From the NCBI GenBank assembly GCA_030704615.1, contig CM060732.1:78535053-78599052 (forward strand): DNA of 64,000 bases, given 5' to 3'. How positions within the stretch are numbered: the first letter of the stretch is position 1; the number at the start of each line of letters is the position of its first letter. This document shows, piece after piece, positions 20,621-32,220 of the stretch. The DNA is from Takakia lepidozioides (lineage: Eukaryota > Streptophyta > Takakiopsida > Takakiales > Takakiaceae). A program made the position numbers and the translations under genes. The notes under the pieces are model-generated. The model had not been told where the DNA came from. It worked only from the letters and a program-made list of their open reading frames with translations, and did not search any database.

Positions 20621-23600
20621 CTAGAAGTCAGGATGAATATCTACCCTGTTGTAGTGTGTTTCGTCACGATCCCAGGGCGCCTGGTGCGCCTTCTGCTGGT
20701 TCGGCTGCAACCCCCCATCAACGTTTAGACAAGTTTTAGGAATGCAAGGACAGGATCCTATGCTTGTGCACCTTCAATTTAGTACACCTGTATATCCGTG
20801 TTCAAAAGTGAAAGACATCAAAATCCACACAAGCCTCTCTGAGCTTCTTCAGAGCCGGTAAGTGCCTTCCGCTGCTGGGCACTAGGCTTAGGTTCAAACC
20901 AAGTGAGTAGGTTGCCTACCACTGTGTAGTCAGTGAACTCAGCTGGGAACAGAGGATGCACTTGTACAATGGTGAGGATAACTGACATTTTGCTGCAGTG
21001 CTCAGTTCTAGAAGCCTGAGACCCTCCTTGGGTTTAGTTCCAGGGTAAGTTTTTGCAGCTAGGGTGAAGACCTTTCTTGCAAAAAATTAGAAGGCCAGGA
21101 GCAACTCAAGGCAAGTCCACTCGTGGACTGTGGTAGAGGGTCCCTTTGTGCTACCACTCCTGTGGCCTGTCCCAATGAAAATGAGGTCTATTCTGACAAG
21201 GCTTATAGCAAGCAAGGTCCAGTGGTAAAATTCTCTCTCACTCTTTTGTTCTAAAGTTCCTTGCTTTTCTCTCCCTCTGCCCAGACGCAACCAATGGAAG
21301 GTCGACTTCATGTCAAACATGGATTTCCATATCTACTGTGTGCAGACATGAAACCTTTAATTCCATCAAGGTAAAGCACATCATCACAACATAAGAATCA
21401 TACATAGCACCAGGGCCAATTCAATGTACCAACAACAAGCTTACTAAGCTGCATTTCTTCCACTCGGACAGTGTGACGATGAGAGAAGGTAAGCAGCTGT
21501 CTGAATTTACTGTCTCCAAGTTCTAAAAGGAGAGAACCCAGATCTATAAATGAAAATTTAGCTCTACCAACACACTAATTTTGGAAACAGATTAGGGCAC
21601 CAGGATGAGAACCTGTTAGAAAGGGAGGAAGGACCTGGGGAGTGACACGATTATCAAATGTAGCAAATGGAGCAGTGTGAGAGGATGAGAACAAGATAGG
21701 CTCAACGTGGTTACTTCCCCTGTTTGAGGGTGGCGGACGCTGGTCCTTATTCCATGGAGCCTCACCCACCTGATTGACTGACTGCTACCTCCATAGCAAA
21801 ACTCCCTGTTGGTATTTAAGACTTCACATTGTCTCTTTAGACCTAAAGGTGAAAAATTTAGACAATGAAATTATCTGCAATGAAATTCAGTTGTTGTTTC
21901 ATTTGAATTGTTACTGTTGGTTTCTATCCCCGCAATCTTAAACCCTCTACTGCATCTGCTTCACACTCCCTGCCTCAAGGGGACGAGATCAATCTGACCA
22001 CTTTTTGACGAAACCATTTATGCCCCTCATGTCTCCCTTTCAGTATCTACCTACACTGTATGAAATGGCTGCAAAACATCTGCGCTTCAAGCTAAGAAGG
22101 CAGACCTGCACTGCCATTCACCCAATAACTGCCAGATGCTATTTAGGAATCTGAAATTCTTTTGGTGTTCAAAAGTAAATATGAAGGGGTACCATGCACT
22201 TGTAAGACATGCCTGCTTTAACGCTTCCATATTTTCTGAAGTGGCATAGGGTGTGGTCTTTAAGTACTCAGATGATGAATTCCGGCATTGGTTTGATGGT
22301 CGCTGATCCTTGTCCCATGGGGCATCAGGCATAGGTCCACTATACTGCCCTACAGCAAAGTGGTGCTCTGTTGGGCTGTATTGTGTTGAAAAAGAGGAGA
22401 GAAGTAAAGAAAAATTACTAATATCCAGTGGCCCAAAGGGACAAAATTAGAAGAACAAGAAACCTGTGTTAAAACAAACCAGATGCTGCTGAAGATGAGA
22501 GCAGGAAAGAAAGAAAAATACAACATCCACAGAAAGCTCACAGAGCCGTGAGAAGAAAGCAGAATACAAGAAAGAAAGACAAAAAATTTAAGAGAGAAAG
22601 GTGGAACAACATTTCAAGCATAAACTTAGATAGTTATCTGATCATAAATGGGTGCAAAAATCAAGCATTACATAAATCCACTCCTGTGAACTGACAAACC
22701 TGACTTGCATTCCACTTAAATCCAACATTCCGTTACTTCGTATACAACTGGTTGATATGAACATGGAGACATACTCTTTATGAGAGAGTTACAGCCGTTG
22801 AACTCCAGTACTAGGGCATTGCAGCACTTTCATAATTAACAACTTTTTCTATCAATTCATATCATCAGGATTTGCACCAGATCTTGCTTGATCAGTGAAG
22901 ATGGCATGTGCTCATCACCCCAATCAATGACCATGTTTTGGTGTCAAGCATTAAAGAATGCATGACACACAAATCTGAATGTGACAGACACAACATCAAA
23001 AATAGGGAAAAATGAAAGGGATCCTTCACATGCAAGACACATGAAAAACGTGCCTGCTTTTGGTGTTCAATGTTTTCAGAAGTTCCGAAGGGTGCAGTCT
23101 GGGAGGATGGTAAGTTGCAATGCTCAGATGATGCACCTCGGCATGCGTTTGGCAGCCGCTGGTCCTTGTCCCATGGGGCATCAGGCATGGGTCCACTAAA
23201 CTGCCATACACCAATATTGCTTGCCTTCTTGGTTTATGGCAATATGTTTACAGATTCAGAGACGAATGGATATGTATAGATTATCACCAGAACTCAATTC
23301 ATCACTTCTATATAGCAGGGTATGAGATTAGACACTCAGTGACAAATTAAAGCTTTTGGGGACTGGGAAATCTGCCTGCTCTAGAAAGACTGCATGGTTC
23401 ACTTTTGCATGACACTCAAATCCACTATGTTGGATGCCCACCAGAGCACTATACAAACATTCTCTACTGCAGTTGATCCATTGCTTCCACAAATATTTGA
23501 AGCGTGCACAAATTTTGTTAATCTTCAAATTCAAAAAGGATATTTGAGAGGGGTACCACATATACTAAGCACATGTGAGTCATGCCTGCTTTATTTGTTG

Positions 23601-25164
23601 AATGTTTTCTGAAGGTAGAATGGGTGATGTCTTGGAGTACTCAAAAGTTGGGATCCGGTACTGCACTGATGGCTGCTGATCCTTGTCCCATGGGGCGTCG
23701 GGCATTGTTCCAATATACTGCCATACGGCCAAACCATATGCCTAGTTTGTAGATGCCATTGGTTTGGAGGATTGACCTAACTCTATTCATCATTTCCACA
23801 TAGATGGCTTGAGGTAGAGTAATCTTACACCCACTTCATTTTTCTGGGAACTGTGACATTTTCCTCCGAAACTGCATGCCTTGAAATCAACACAAATCAA
23901 ATCAAGGGCATGCAGTTACTTTGGATACTTGGTTCTTAAACAAGGAGTGGAGGATAAATGCAGTAAAATTCATGCCCGTAAGCAGTTGGCAACAGGACAA
24001 TCCTCTAACTTCATTTTGGGGACTTTCAACATTGCTTCAACCAATGATCAAGCACCAAGCCAACTTTCCAAACCTACTTGCCATCTGTAGGTCAGTAAAC
24101 TCATGCAATCCTGAGGAACAATCAACCTCCTTATTGTTGGAAACCCAGTCAGGCCACTAGATGTTCAGACATTGCTGCAGATGTTCAGTACTCCATTGGC
24201 TTGTTTTTGAGGTCTGATCAGGCATGTTTAAACTTATTGGTAAATTAGATTAGAGCAATTTGCTGTCAATTACCTGGCCTGCCACAAGGTGCAGTGCATC
24301 ATTTTCCTATTCCCATTCCATAAAATGGAGGTTAGTGGAAGAATGTTTTTGATATGGACTAATCGAAAAGGCTCTGCTGTCACTTGGCAATATCAGTTGA
24401 ACTAAAGAGAAGCTCTTGTTGAGAAAAGTTTTTATCATATGATTGTTTGACCTTTGGCTCTTTTAACCAGACACAGTGCAACTCGAATCCGATATACAAA
24501 TAAAGTCTAAAGAGGGTTTGTAGGAAGCCGTTCCCACAAGGAGGTTCCAACCCAGACTATGATCCAACGGAGCCCTTGAATGTCAATCTCACGTTCAATT
24601 CCCGATTGAATCGGTACTCGGGTTAGACAAACACTATGACATGTTCTGCGCAACGTCCACTCAATGAGCGGAGGTTTGTCGCTCTCTAAAGGCTCGGACA
24701 CGAGGCAGCCTAAGCAAAGCAATGAAACCATGATGTCCAATGACTCTACCATGATGATGTCCTGTCATTATCAACAGTATATGATACGATTCCTATTCTA
24801 TGTGAGAGGCACCGCATACTCACCTGTCTAACCTCTCAGTCTCACTTTCTCACACGCATGCGAGCAAGAAACCACATGCTGTGACAAGAAATCAGCTAAC
24901 GATGCAAACTCCTCACACTCGACATTCCTAACTCCATACATAAGCGAAACACAGAGAGCCGACCTCTCGAGGAACAGGTTCGTTGTGGAAGGTAGCGAAT
25001 GGAGCAGTCTGCGAATTGCAGGTGATGTAGGTGTCAAGGTTAGCGCCACGGCCGCTGCTTAAGGGCAATTGGTCCCTCATCCACGGAGCTGTGGTCACAT
25101 CTCCTCGCTTATCATATTTCGGCAAATCATGCGAGGTTGCATACGGCGCTTTGTCAGAAGTCAT
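20621..25164 (-). CDS. repeated-module protein of unknown function, six exons
   Basis: Exons on the minus strand: 24964-25164, 23586-23717, 23054-23200, 22213-22344, 21635-21769, 20621-20704 (TAG at 20621-20623). All junctions are phase 0 and predict 276 residues. Exons 2-5 are copies of one module of 44, 49, 44 and 45 residues. Each has APWDKDQ or APWNKDQ near its start, a Ser/Asn-rich middle, then APF[AG]TSEN or TPYATSEN. Exon 1 holds APYATSHD, then TAPWMRDQ and TAPFATFHNE; exon 6 has APWDRDE and the stop. Exons 2-4 appear to use GC donors. ATG 25164 is provisional: the frame stays open upstream to an AG acceptor-like site near 25255, so an earlier exon is possible. No signal peptide, membrane segment or known catalytic motif is seen. 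I do not recognise the family. Confidence 0.7.
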
Positions 25165-25858
25165 CCTCCTCAGCTGGTGCTTCTGAAGAACAAATGCCGT
25201 GCGATGGGAACCGATGGTCTGCGTCTCGCACCCTTTAAATTCAACCTGCGACTGGATTTAAGAGAATTACGACGAAAGTGCGCAGAGAATTCCTTACAAA
25301 GTCAAAGGAAGAAACTGAAAACCTTCTACAGTGTGTGGGAGAGGGAGGTTGACAGATATGCTTGCAAGGATCCAAGCGAGGGAGACACCTGTAAGACAGA
25401 AGAGCAAGGAAAGTTCTGAAATGGGGGGAAAGACAGTTTGAATTCTGCACTTTGGCTCTGTACTCTGTACCCTTTCTCTTTTGGATTTTTAGGGTTTAAA
25501 AACTATCATCTCCAGTTTCTGAACTGTCGGATCGGAAGCAGTTCTTCAGCCATCTGCGCCGCTATTTCTCAGACATCTGACGGCTGGTATGCCAAATATA
25601 AATCCATGGTTCGTCGAAATTTGGTTATTTTTGAAGCATTGACGATATTTTGGAAATATCTGCGGATATTGGTGGTTTGAGTGAGTTATATAACCACCCC
25701 GGGGCTACCAACAGAAAGCAGGGTGGTTAGGAATTTGGAGTACATCGATTGGCCGCAGACATGATCATGTACTCAAGCTCATGTATGCACGCCATGTGCT
25801 GCTCCTCTCCATTGCCCCCTTGAATCACAGATTATTTAAGGTTTTTGTTTCTGTTTCG
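25165..25858. other. upstream region of the repeated-module gene
   Basis: Contains the presumed promoter of the minus-strand gene. A 116-codon plus-strand open frame (25069-25419) is antisense to the first exon and has no domain, so it is not called. Confidence 0.4.
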
Positions 25859-26700
25859 TTTTTTTTTTTTTTTTTGGTAAACAGGGGGAATTTTGCCCTG
25901 GTTAATTTATTAGTAATTATTCGGGGAAAAAAATTAAAACCCCCATTACACCATAAGGTATACACACCGTGATCAGTGAAAGATCGAGCCATACACCCTT
26001 GGAGGGCTAACATCCTAGAGAAATAATTGGGCACTTACACTAAGACCCATTCTCTATTGAAGCTATCTGTAATGAAAGCAGAGACAAACTGATTACTCAA
26101 GACCTCAATCATCCGAGGACCTCGATCCCTTCTGGGGATCCACGCAAACCTGGTAGACTTGCTACATAGAAGCTTGCTAGTGAGTGAACAAAATCAATGT
26201 CGGAACATGGAGTTCTATCTATAATGGAGACGCGAAACAACTGAGGATGGCTTAATATGTTTCCAGTTGATATCCTTATCGAATTTGGGGGACATCGTGG
26301 AGGGGGACGCGCTTGTCTTGCCAGGCCGCAGGAGGGAGCTCGGTCCATGTGCAGTGGTCGGACGATGCAGCATGGTAGATGAAGCCCCGATTCCCCCAAC
26401 TGTTTTCGAAGGCTGCGTGGATAGATGCTGCTTCCCTCGGTCTTCGCCTGATATCTTAACCCAGGCTCTCCTGGACTCAATACCCAGATCATGGATAACG
26501 GCTGTTAGCAGATTGGACACTGTAGTGGAGTCACCAAAGAAGGATTTTTTGCAGCGACTTTTCCAGAGATGCCACAAAGTAGAGGCTCTAAGGACTTCAA
26601 ACACCTGACAGGTAATTGATCTTGACTTTGAGCCTCTGTCATAGTTTAAAAGGATGTCTGTGCTGTAGTGTCCCAATGATAATAGAAGGTTTTAATGAAA
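25859..26700 (-). mobile_element. 5'-truncated LINE, minus strand
   Basis: A run of 17 T at 25859-25875 is the poly-A tail read from the other strand. Next to it CCCTGTTTACC matches the end CCCTGTTAACC of the plus-strand LINE at 52.0 kb. The minus-strand reading from about 26676 gives STDILLNYDRGSKS, LWHLWKSRCKKSFFGD and HDLGIESRRAWVKI. These match the C-terminal part of the other LINE copy (DILLNYNPQSKQK, LWHLWKARCSKTFSGN, YDLGIESRKAWAKL). Only the last part of ORF2 and the 3' untranslated region remain. The 5' border is not sharply defined. Confidence 0.75.
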
Positions 26701-27564
26701 GGCCAGATCTTTGCAGGGGCATGACACGAGATTAGACAGTGTTGGTCTCTATGATCCCTGTGGAACAACAAGCGCACAGTAAGGCATCCTCAAACTGAAG
26801 CCATTCACCTACTTTCAAGACCCTATTGCCTATCTGCCACACAACGACGCAACGGCGTGAGCCTTGCGCGTGAGCATATGTTCACGCAGGAGTGACGTGA
26901 CGTGAGCGTGATGTCATCAGGCTGATATGGTGACAAATGCTAATGTGGCACTGCATCGTCATCTGCCATGTCAGCATGAACATGCGGCGCCTATAACCGA
27001 GGATGATCCTATGACCATGGGGTTAATGCAAGGAATCCTTGGCTGAATACAATCAAGACTACCATAAGGCCTACAACTGTAGCATCCAACATTGTGCAAT
27101 TACAATTGTTTGTTTCACTTTTACAATTACAAGGACAAGAAAATATCCTCACAACGTGTGTGCCATAGAGGCTGCCACAGAAAAACCTTGCTCCCTCCCC
27201 AAATAACAATGAGAGTTGGGATCATCTTCAAAAGATGATTGCAGTGCATAGCGACAGGAGAACATGTAGATTTCGAAAGGTGCAATGATGCATGTGTTTT
27301 TAAAAATTGCCAATCAGAGCTCACTCAGTATAATTGGAAACATAATGGAGGGATAAGGGATGTCATATCATTGCACCGCCGACGATGTTGCAAATGAATT
27401 GAATTGAATTGAATTTCCATGACAATGTTGCATATTGCACATTTCATAGCATGGTTGTCCACATACCAGATTGCATACTCACAGTCCATAAAAAACACAT
27501 TTCAAATTGCAGATTCCACATTGCACATTCACCACATTCCAGATACACGATGTAATAGTTGATG
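26701..27564. other. unassigned, contains an AATTG microsatellite
   Basis: No gene recognised. GAATT repeats four times at 27396-27415. The 26830-26920 stretch is rich in GACG and GTGACG motifs, with no clear element boundary. Confidence 0.4.
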
Positions 27565-27999
27565 CTACCTATGTGTTGTATCCCGCTGCAATAGAGTATC
27601 GACCTCGTTGAAACTCAGAGTGTGAACGAAGTTGTCAAGCTTGGGATCGCAAACCATCATCTTCAAAAATATGAAATACAAATATTTGCAGGGTATGAAT
27701 TTACCTCTCTTGCCCAAACTGATTGATAGCATATTCACAAAATCAGGATAAGTGCAATTGGGGAAATTGGATATAGTGATGTCGTATGCCCTGTCATGAA
27801 CAGCAGATGTCGAAGTGATCATTGTGTACACCGACCATACCCTGGATCGGGCACTTCCGTGGCGCTTGCAACACGAGCTTAGAGCATTCTTGCGGACTCC
27901 ACCTTGCCGAAGTGTTTTGCGGTTGGAAGAAAACGTCAAACCAGCTTTCCATCTCGTTTGGTTGGCCACAAGTGAGGATTTACCGGAGGGACCCGACAA
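27565..27999 (-). pseudogene. remnant of a SWIM-type (transposase-derived) protein
   Basis: The minus-strand frame ends with YDITISNFPNCTYPDF, then RGKFIPCKYLYFIFLKMM and HTLSFNEVDTLL. This resembles the SWIM zinc-binding segment of MULE-type transposases, CxC...CxH followed by LY and F. Here one Cys reads as Tyr (CTY) and the His reads as Tyr (CKYLY), so metal binding is probably lost. The upstream part ends close to a CACTA-like MITE at 28039. It may descend from the same type of element as 5.7-6.4 and 40.3-41.3 kb. Confidence 0.45.
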
Positions 28000-28038
28000 G
28001 ACGCGGAACTAGAAGTAGATGCATGCAGTTGGGGTTGT

Positions 28039-28252
28039 CACTACAACATATCGCGGTATATATGACTGTATATATGACTATCTCGTAGTCATAAACGGTA
28101 CATATGACTGCAATGACTTTAAGTCGTGCAAACCATGTGAATACAATGAGTACAGTATGGTCGGTCACGGATGACTGTAGTCAGATGAACCAAGTGATAC
28201 ATCTCACTGTCATGTGACAGTCATATGTACTCCTACCATACATGACTTAGTG
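28039..28252. mobile_element. CACTA-like MITE 1 (214 bp)
   Basis: It starts CACTACAACATATCGCGGTA and ends CATGACTTAGTG, with TGT directly before (28036-28038) and after (28253-28255), a 3-bp duplication as expected for CACTA elements. The inside repeats ATGACTG, TAGTCAT and CAGTCAT, like subterminal transposase-binding motifs. The first 20 bases recur with two changes at the end of MITE 2 (40280, opposite strand). No coding content. Confidence 0.55.
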
Positions 28253-28959
28253 TGTTGCTGCAAACTGTACACGTGTCTCTTTTTAATAAGTCCAAGAGGT
28301 TTTGTGGATGTGCGCCATATGGCGTCTCCCAAAACTGCCACGTGACATATCCATGAGGAGGATCTGCAATCATCATCCTGACTACAACCATGCTAATATC
28401 TGGATACGTGGCATATAATGAGAGGTCTTACAGTCATTGTTCTGACTACAAAAACCATGGTATGTGGACACGTGGCAGGTATTGAGGAGGTCATGCAGTT
28501 ATGATCCTAACTATGACATGCTGATATATGGACACGTGGTGTCATATAAAGGGTTGTTTTGAACTTTTAAATGTATTGGACAGTTAGAGCCGCAACTATG
28601 CTTATCTCGTTAGGGTTAGTAGAGATTAGGGTTAGTATTATTCAATACTAAACAAAAGGAAGAACTAAGAGACAAAAAATGACTCTGCAAATGAGTGTTT
28701 TATTCACAGGCAAAAATCACAGGAAATAACAAAGTCAGCAAGTGCAAAGGACAAAACATAGGCACTTAAAAGACAGTAGTAGATGTAAGAGCTTCTCTCT
28801 AAACTGTTGCCAGTCAAATTTACAATATAGCGTCGGAGTCCCAAAATCTGCTCCTCAAACAATAGTATGACAAAGTGCAAAGGACACTACATATGTACTC
28901 AAGACAGCAACAGATGTAAAATGCGTATGTCTTTCTACTTTTGTTACTGTTCCAGCACA
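28253..28959. other. unassigned DNA before the PPR pseudogene
   Basis: Three diverged copies of a short phrase containing GACACGTGGC/GATACGTGGC follow CTGACTACA at 28380-28540, about 75 bp apart. No gene recognised. The last part (28820-28959) stays open with the PPR frame but has no PPR motif. Confidence 0.35.
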
Positions 28960-29213
28960 ACAACAAATCAGCAGGATAGGATGCACCCACATTTTGCATG
29001 TACATGTTAACGAGGGTATTGTTCAGAATGACATTTGGTAAAATTCCAGCTCTAACAATGTTGCCATGGACTTCTGTGCCATTTTCCAGAGCTGCCAGGC
29101 TTGCACATGCATTGCAAATGCACAAAAATGGGATGTGGTCGGGCTTCACCCCTTCCCCCATCATTTGATCATAGGTCTCCAAAGCCTCCATACCACGTTC
29201 GGCCTGTTGTGCA
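28960..29213 (-). pseudogene. PPR pseudogene, 3' half, separated by a retrotransposon
   Basis: The minus-strand reading gives GMEALETYDQMMGEGVKPDH, then CICNACASLAALENG and EVHGNIVRAGILPNVILNN, stopping after VNMY. These are L/S/P-type PPR motifs that bind organellar RNA in intact proteins. The sequence directly continues 35527-35700 in the same frame once the element at 29214-35521 and one GTGCA are removed. The PPR match ends near 28985. Confidence 0.7.
29209..29213. repeat. target-site duplication GTGCA (left)
   Basis: GTGCA at 29209-29213 matches GTGCA at 35522-35526, flanking the gypsy element exactly at its TG...CA ends. Confidence 0.9.
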
Positions 29214-29865
29214 TGTCAAGGACGAGAACATGACTGAACACAAACAAGAGATAAAACTAGAGGTACAAGGCTAGACAAGAACTCAAGGTCGGCGTGGCCG
29301 AATGCACGATGAGTAAATAGGAATCAAGACGATCTTTATAACAATGAACAAGAGTACAAGATATTGGAACACGACTTGAATACTGGAATGCTGGAAACTT
29401 GACTGGAGTACCAGATACTGGAAACTGGGCTAGAGTACTGGGAACTGGACTGGAGTACTGGGAACTGGAAACAAGAGTAGCTTGAACTGGTGTTGGCAAG
29501 ACTGAAGAGTGTCCAGTCTCGCCTCCTATATATACTGGATACTAAGAAGCTTCCCCAAGAAGCTTCCCCTATGGAGGTTTCTTGCTGGAGAAGTTTCCAA
29601 GATTAAACAAAGGTTTCTTGATGGAGAAGCTTCCTTAAACAAAGGAGGTATCTTGATAGAGAAGTTTCCTCAAAATGAAGCTTCCTAAGTAGTTTCCCAA
29701 GTTACTCTTGGTAATTTGGTAAACTCTCGGTAACTTGGTAAGTAATGGTAAATCATGGTAGATCATGATAAGTCATGATAAGTCATGGTAACTTCCGGTA
29801 ACATGGTAACTTGGTAACTTCTGGTATTTACTCCTGATAAGTTCTTCCAGGCTATGTCCGTGACA
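29214..29865 (-). repeat. 3' LTR of the gypsy element
   Basis: 652 bp, starting TGTCAAGGACGAG and ending GTCCGTGACA on the plus strand. It contains short tandem phrases around GAGTACTGGGAACTGGACTG and, near the end, multiple GGTAAC/GGTAAAT phrases. It has one copy fewer of the 20-bp phrase than the other LTR. Confidence 0.93.
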
Positions 29866-29882
29866 TCACCCCCTCCTCTAGC
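29866..29882 (-). promoter_or_regulatory. polypurine tract of the gypsy element
   Basis: On the minus strand AGAGGAGGGGGTGA directly precedes the 3' LTR start TGTCACGG. This is the expected primer site for plus-strand DNA synthesis. Confidence 0.8.
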
Positions 29883-30558
29883 GCCGAGTTCCTCGAGGAG
29901 CGGTAAAATCTTGGACTTGCTTAGAGTTGGAGAAAATCCAAAATCCGGCAATGGTACTTACCAAGTATTCGGCTCTTCGTTCTTGACTCAAATAATTTAT
30001 AGGTCTCTGCAACCATCGATAGTGTCCAACACCTTGAACTTGGGACCACGCAGTGATTTGAGCATTCTGATTTTCGAAGCTGCCTTCAATCATGATTTCG
30101 TTGCCCTCTGGGTCCGAAGCCTCAACCTCCAACAGAATTATCAAACTTCGAGTAGGCTCCACTTGCCGTCGTACGGGGTCCAGACGATGAAGTACGCGTC
30201 GCATTGGTGGCCCATCGTCTCGAGAGCGTCGGCATGATGTTGAAGGTCGTGAGAGTCGAAACGGCTGATCTGGTAGCTGGGTAAGCGACAACTCTCAATG
30301 TATTTGGTTCATGCGACTTCATACTGCCAATACAAGATGCAAGAGTGTTGGAAGTGTAGCTATATATACTGATGTGTGGTGTTCCTCCCTCCTTAGCGTG
30401 TATCAGGTACATTGAATGCGGAGTCTTCACCTTGAAGCTAACTTGGCTGACATCATCGTTGTGACATCTTATTGACGTGTAGCTCGGGGCTTAGCTGGAT
30501 ATCGTTGGTAAAACTCTTGGACTTTGTCAGATGCATTGGCAAGGTTGGATGAAGGTTC
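29883..30558 (-). other. long tail between chromodomain and 3' LTR
   Basis: About 680 bp separate the chromodomain from the polypurine tract. A 137-codon open frame (29878-30291) reads Arg-rich and then acidic (LEVEASDPEGNE), and ends LLEELGARGGG at the polypurine tract. Such a C-terminal end is common in chromovirus polyproteins. The rest is frameshifted and unrecognised. Confidence 0.4.
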
Positions 30559-30768
30559 TCACGTTCGTTCGCTGATGTCATAATCTTTCCAATGTACGAA
30601 ATACTCAAGACGTTTATACTTGATGCGAGAGTCTAGGACTTCGTCGACTTCATACTCAATTTTCTGATTGACTTCGACTGGTGGAGGTGGTACGGAGACT
30701 CTCTCTGGAATATCCGATGGATGATACAACTCCAATAATGAAACATGAAAGACTGGATGGATGCGCAT
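30559..30768 (-). pseudogene. chromodomain of the gypsy integrase
   Basis: HPVFHVSLLELYHPSD is followed by EYEVDEVLDSRIKYKRLEYF and VHWKDYD, a chromodomain with the aromatic residues Y, W and Y. In intact elements it directs insertion by reading histone marks. The frame stops after SERT, where related proteins go on with WEP. Confidence 0.8.
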
Positions 30769-30803
30769 ACTTCGTGGGAGTTCAAGCCAAAAACTGACCG
30801 GAT

Positions 30804-31514
30804 TTATTTATCGAATAATTTTGAATGGTCCCAGGCGTTGATAATCCAACTTCCTGTAGCAGGGCTTCCAACAGTCTTCATGTGGAAAGGGTTTGCTCGA
30901 GGATGATGACCATAATTGGAAAAAAATAGAGTTTGCTTGGTCGAAGAATGTATGTTGTTGTAGGCAAACTCAGCCCATGACAGAAGGTCCGTCCAATTAT
31001 CTTGGTGATAATTTATCGTATAGCAAAGATACTGCTCCAAAATCTGGTTTACACGTTCGGTTTGACCATCAGTCTGTGGATGATTAACTATAGAGAGGTT
31101 GATCTTAGTATCCGATATGTGAAATAATCTCATCCAGAAATTTGATATGAACTGTGGTCCTCGATCAGATACGATGTCCTTCGGCAGTCCATGAATGCAA
31201 TAGATATTATTGAGGAAGAGTCTTGCAGTGTCCTCGCCGGTAACTGTCTTATTACATGGAATGAAATGTGTCATCTTCGTAAAACGATCTACAATAACAA
31301 GGATTGAATCGGTGGTCTTGGAAATTGGAAGGTCCGTAATAAAGTCCATAGACACGGACAACCATGGACCCTCGGGAATGGGTAATGGTTGAAGAAGGCC
31401 GTAAGGTCGATGTCGTGGTCCCTTCGCTCTAGCACACGTGTCACAAGATTTTATGAATTCTTTCACGAGTTTCCACATCTGCGGCCACCAATAGTCCCTG
31501 GATATCAACTCCAA
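30804..31514 (-). pseudogene. gypsy integrase
   Basis: Contains the end of the zinc-binding part (WWPQMWKLVKEFIKSCDTCA) and the core with catalytic residues in order: D in MDFITDLP, D in VSDRGPQF, E in TDGQTERVNQ. The zinc-finger histidines lie upstream (about 31515-31570), broken by a TGA just before HFGF. The C-terminal end runs out of frame before the chromodomain. Confidence 0.85.
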
Positions 31515-31799
31515 TGTTTTGTTGAAGCCGAAATGTCATGCAGCCGGAAGATCATGACATGTTTGAAGAATTCGAAGTCGTGTAGGTCCTGGAGGTACAT
31601 AGAGAAGTCCCTTGAAGTAAAGTAAGCCATCTTTGAATTCGAAGTCGTTTGTAACATGTGGTTGTCTCGAGGTTGATTTAGTTGACTTCGTAGTGTCGTA
31701 GCAAAATGGTCGCTCTTCAGTGCTTCCTGAATCTCCTTTATGATCTCTGTATCGTCATAGGTGGACATGAATAGCATATTCAATTGGAGATTTGCTGGT

Positions 31800-32220
31800 T
31801 TCAAGATAATGGATTTTTGTTGGTCAAAAACTGCATCCCATTCTTTTGGCGCAAGATACGATCGTCAAGAAAGAGCATCTGGTTTTCCTTGAAGATGTCC
31901 AGGACGGTAGGTAATAACAAAATCAAACCTTGCTAGTGACATACTCCATCTCGCTTGACGTCGATTCAAAACACGAACACTCATAAAATATTCGAGGTTT
32001 TTGTGATCGGTATAGACAGTGACCTGATGTTTAGCTCTCTCCAATAGATGTCGTCACTCCTCAAAAGCATCGATAATCGCTAGAAGTTCTTTGTCATGGA
32101 TTTCATAATTGATCTCCGCAGCAGAAAATTTGCGAGAATGAAAACCAACAGGGTGGAGTCGGCCATCTGTACCGTATTGAGAGAGTATTGCGCCAAGTCC
32201 AAAATCCGATGCATCTGCTT
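31800..32220 (-). pseudogene. gypsy RNase H
   Basis: The minus strand reads [35 protein letters not shown] and [11 protein letters not shown], then a [27 protein letters not shown] and YRPG follow. Catalytic acidic residues (D of DAS, E of KEL, D of YTDH) are present. A second TGA follows DALS at about 31862. Confidence 0.8.

Noticed and set aside
20850-20900. B-box-like GGTTCAAACC within intron 5 of the repeated-module gene, possible SINE
   Set aside because: No convincing A box, tail or second copy in the window.
25069-25419. 116-codon plus-strand open frame
   Set aside because: Antisense to exon 1 of the repeated-module gene, whose frame is supported by repeated modules and splice phases.
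26267-26608. 113-codon plus-strand open frame
   Set aside because: Antisense of the LINE C-terminal region.
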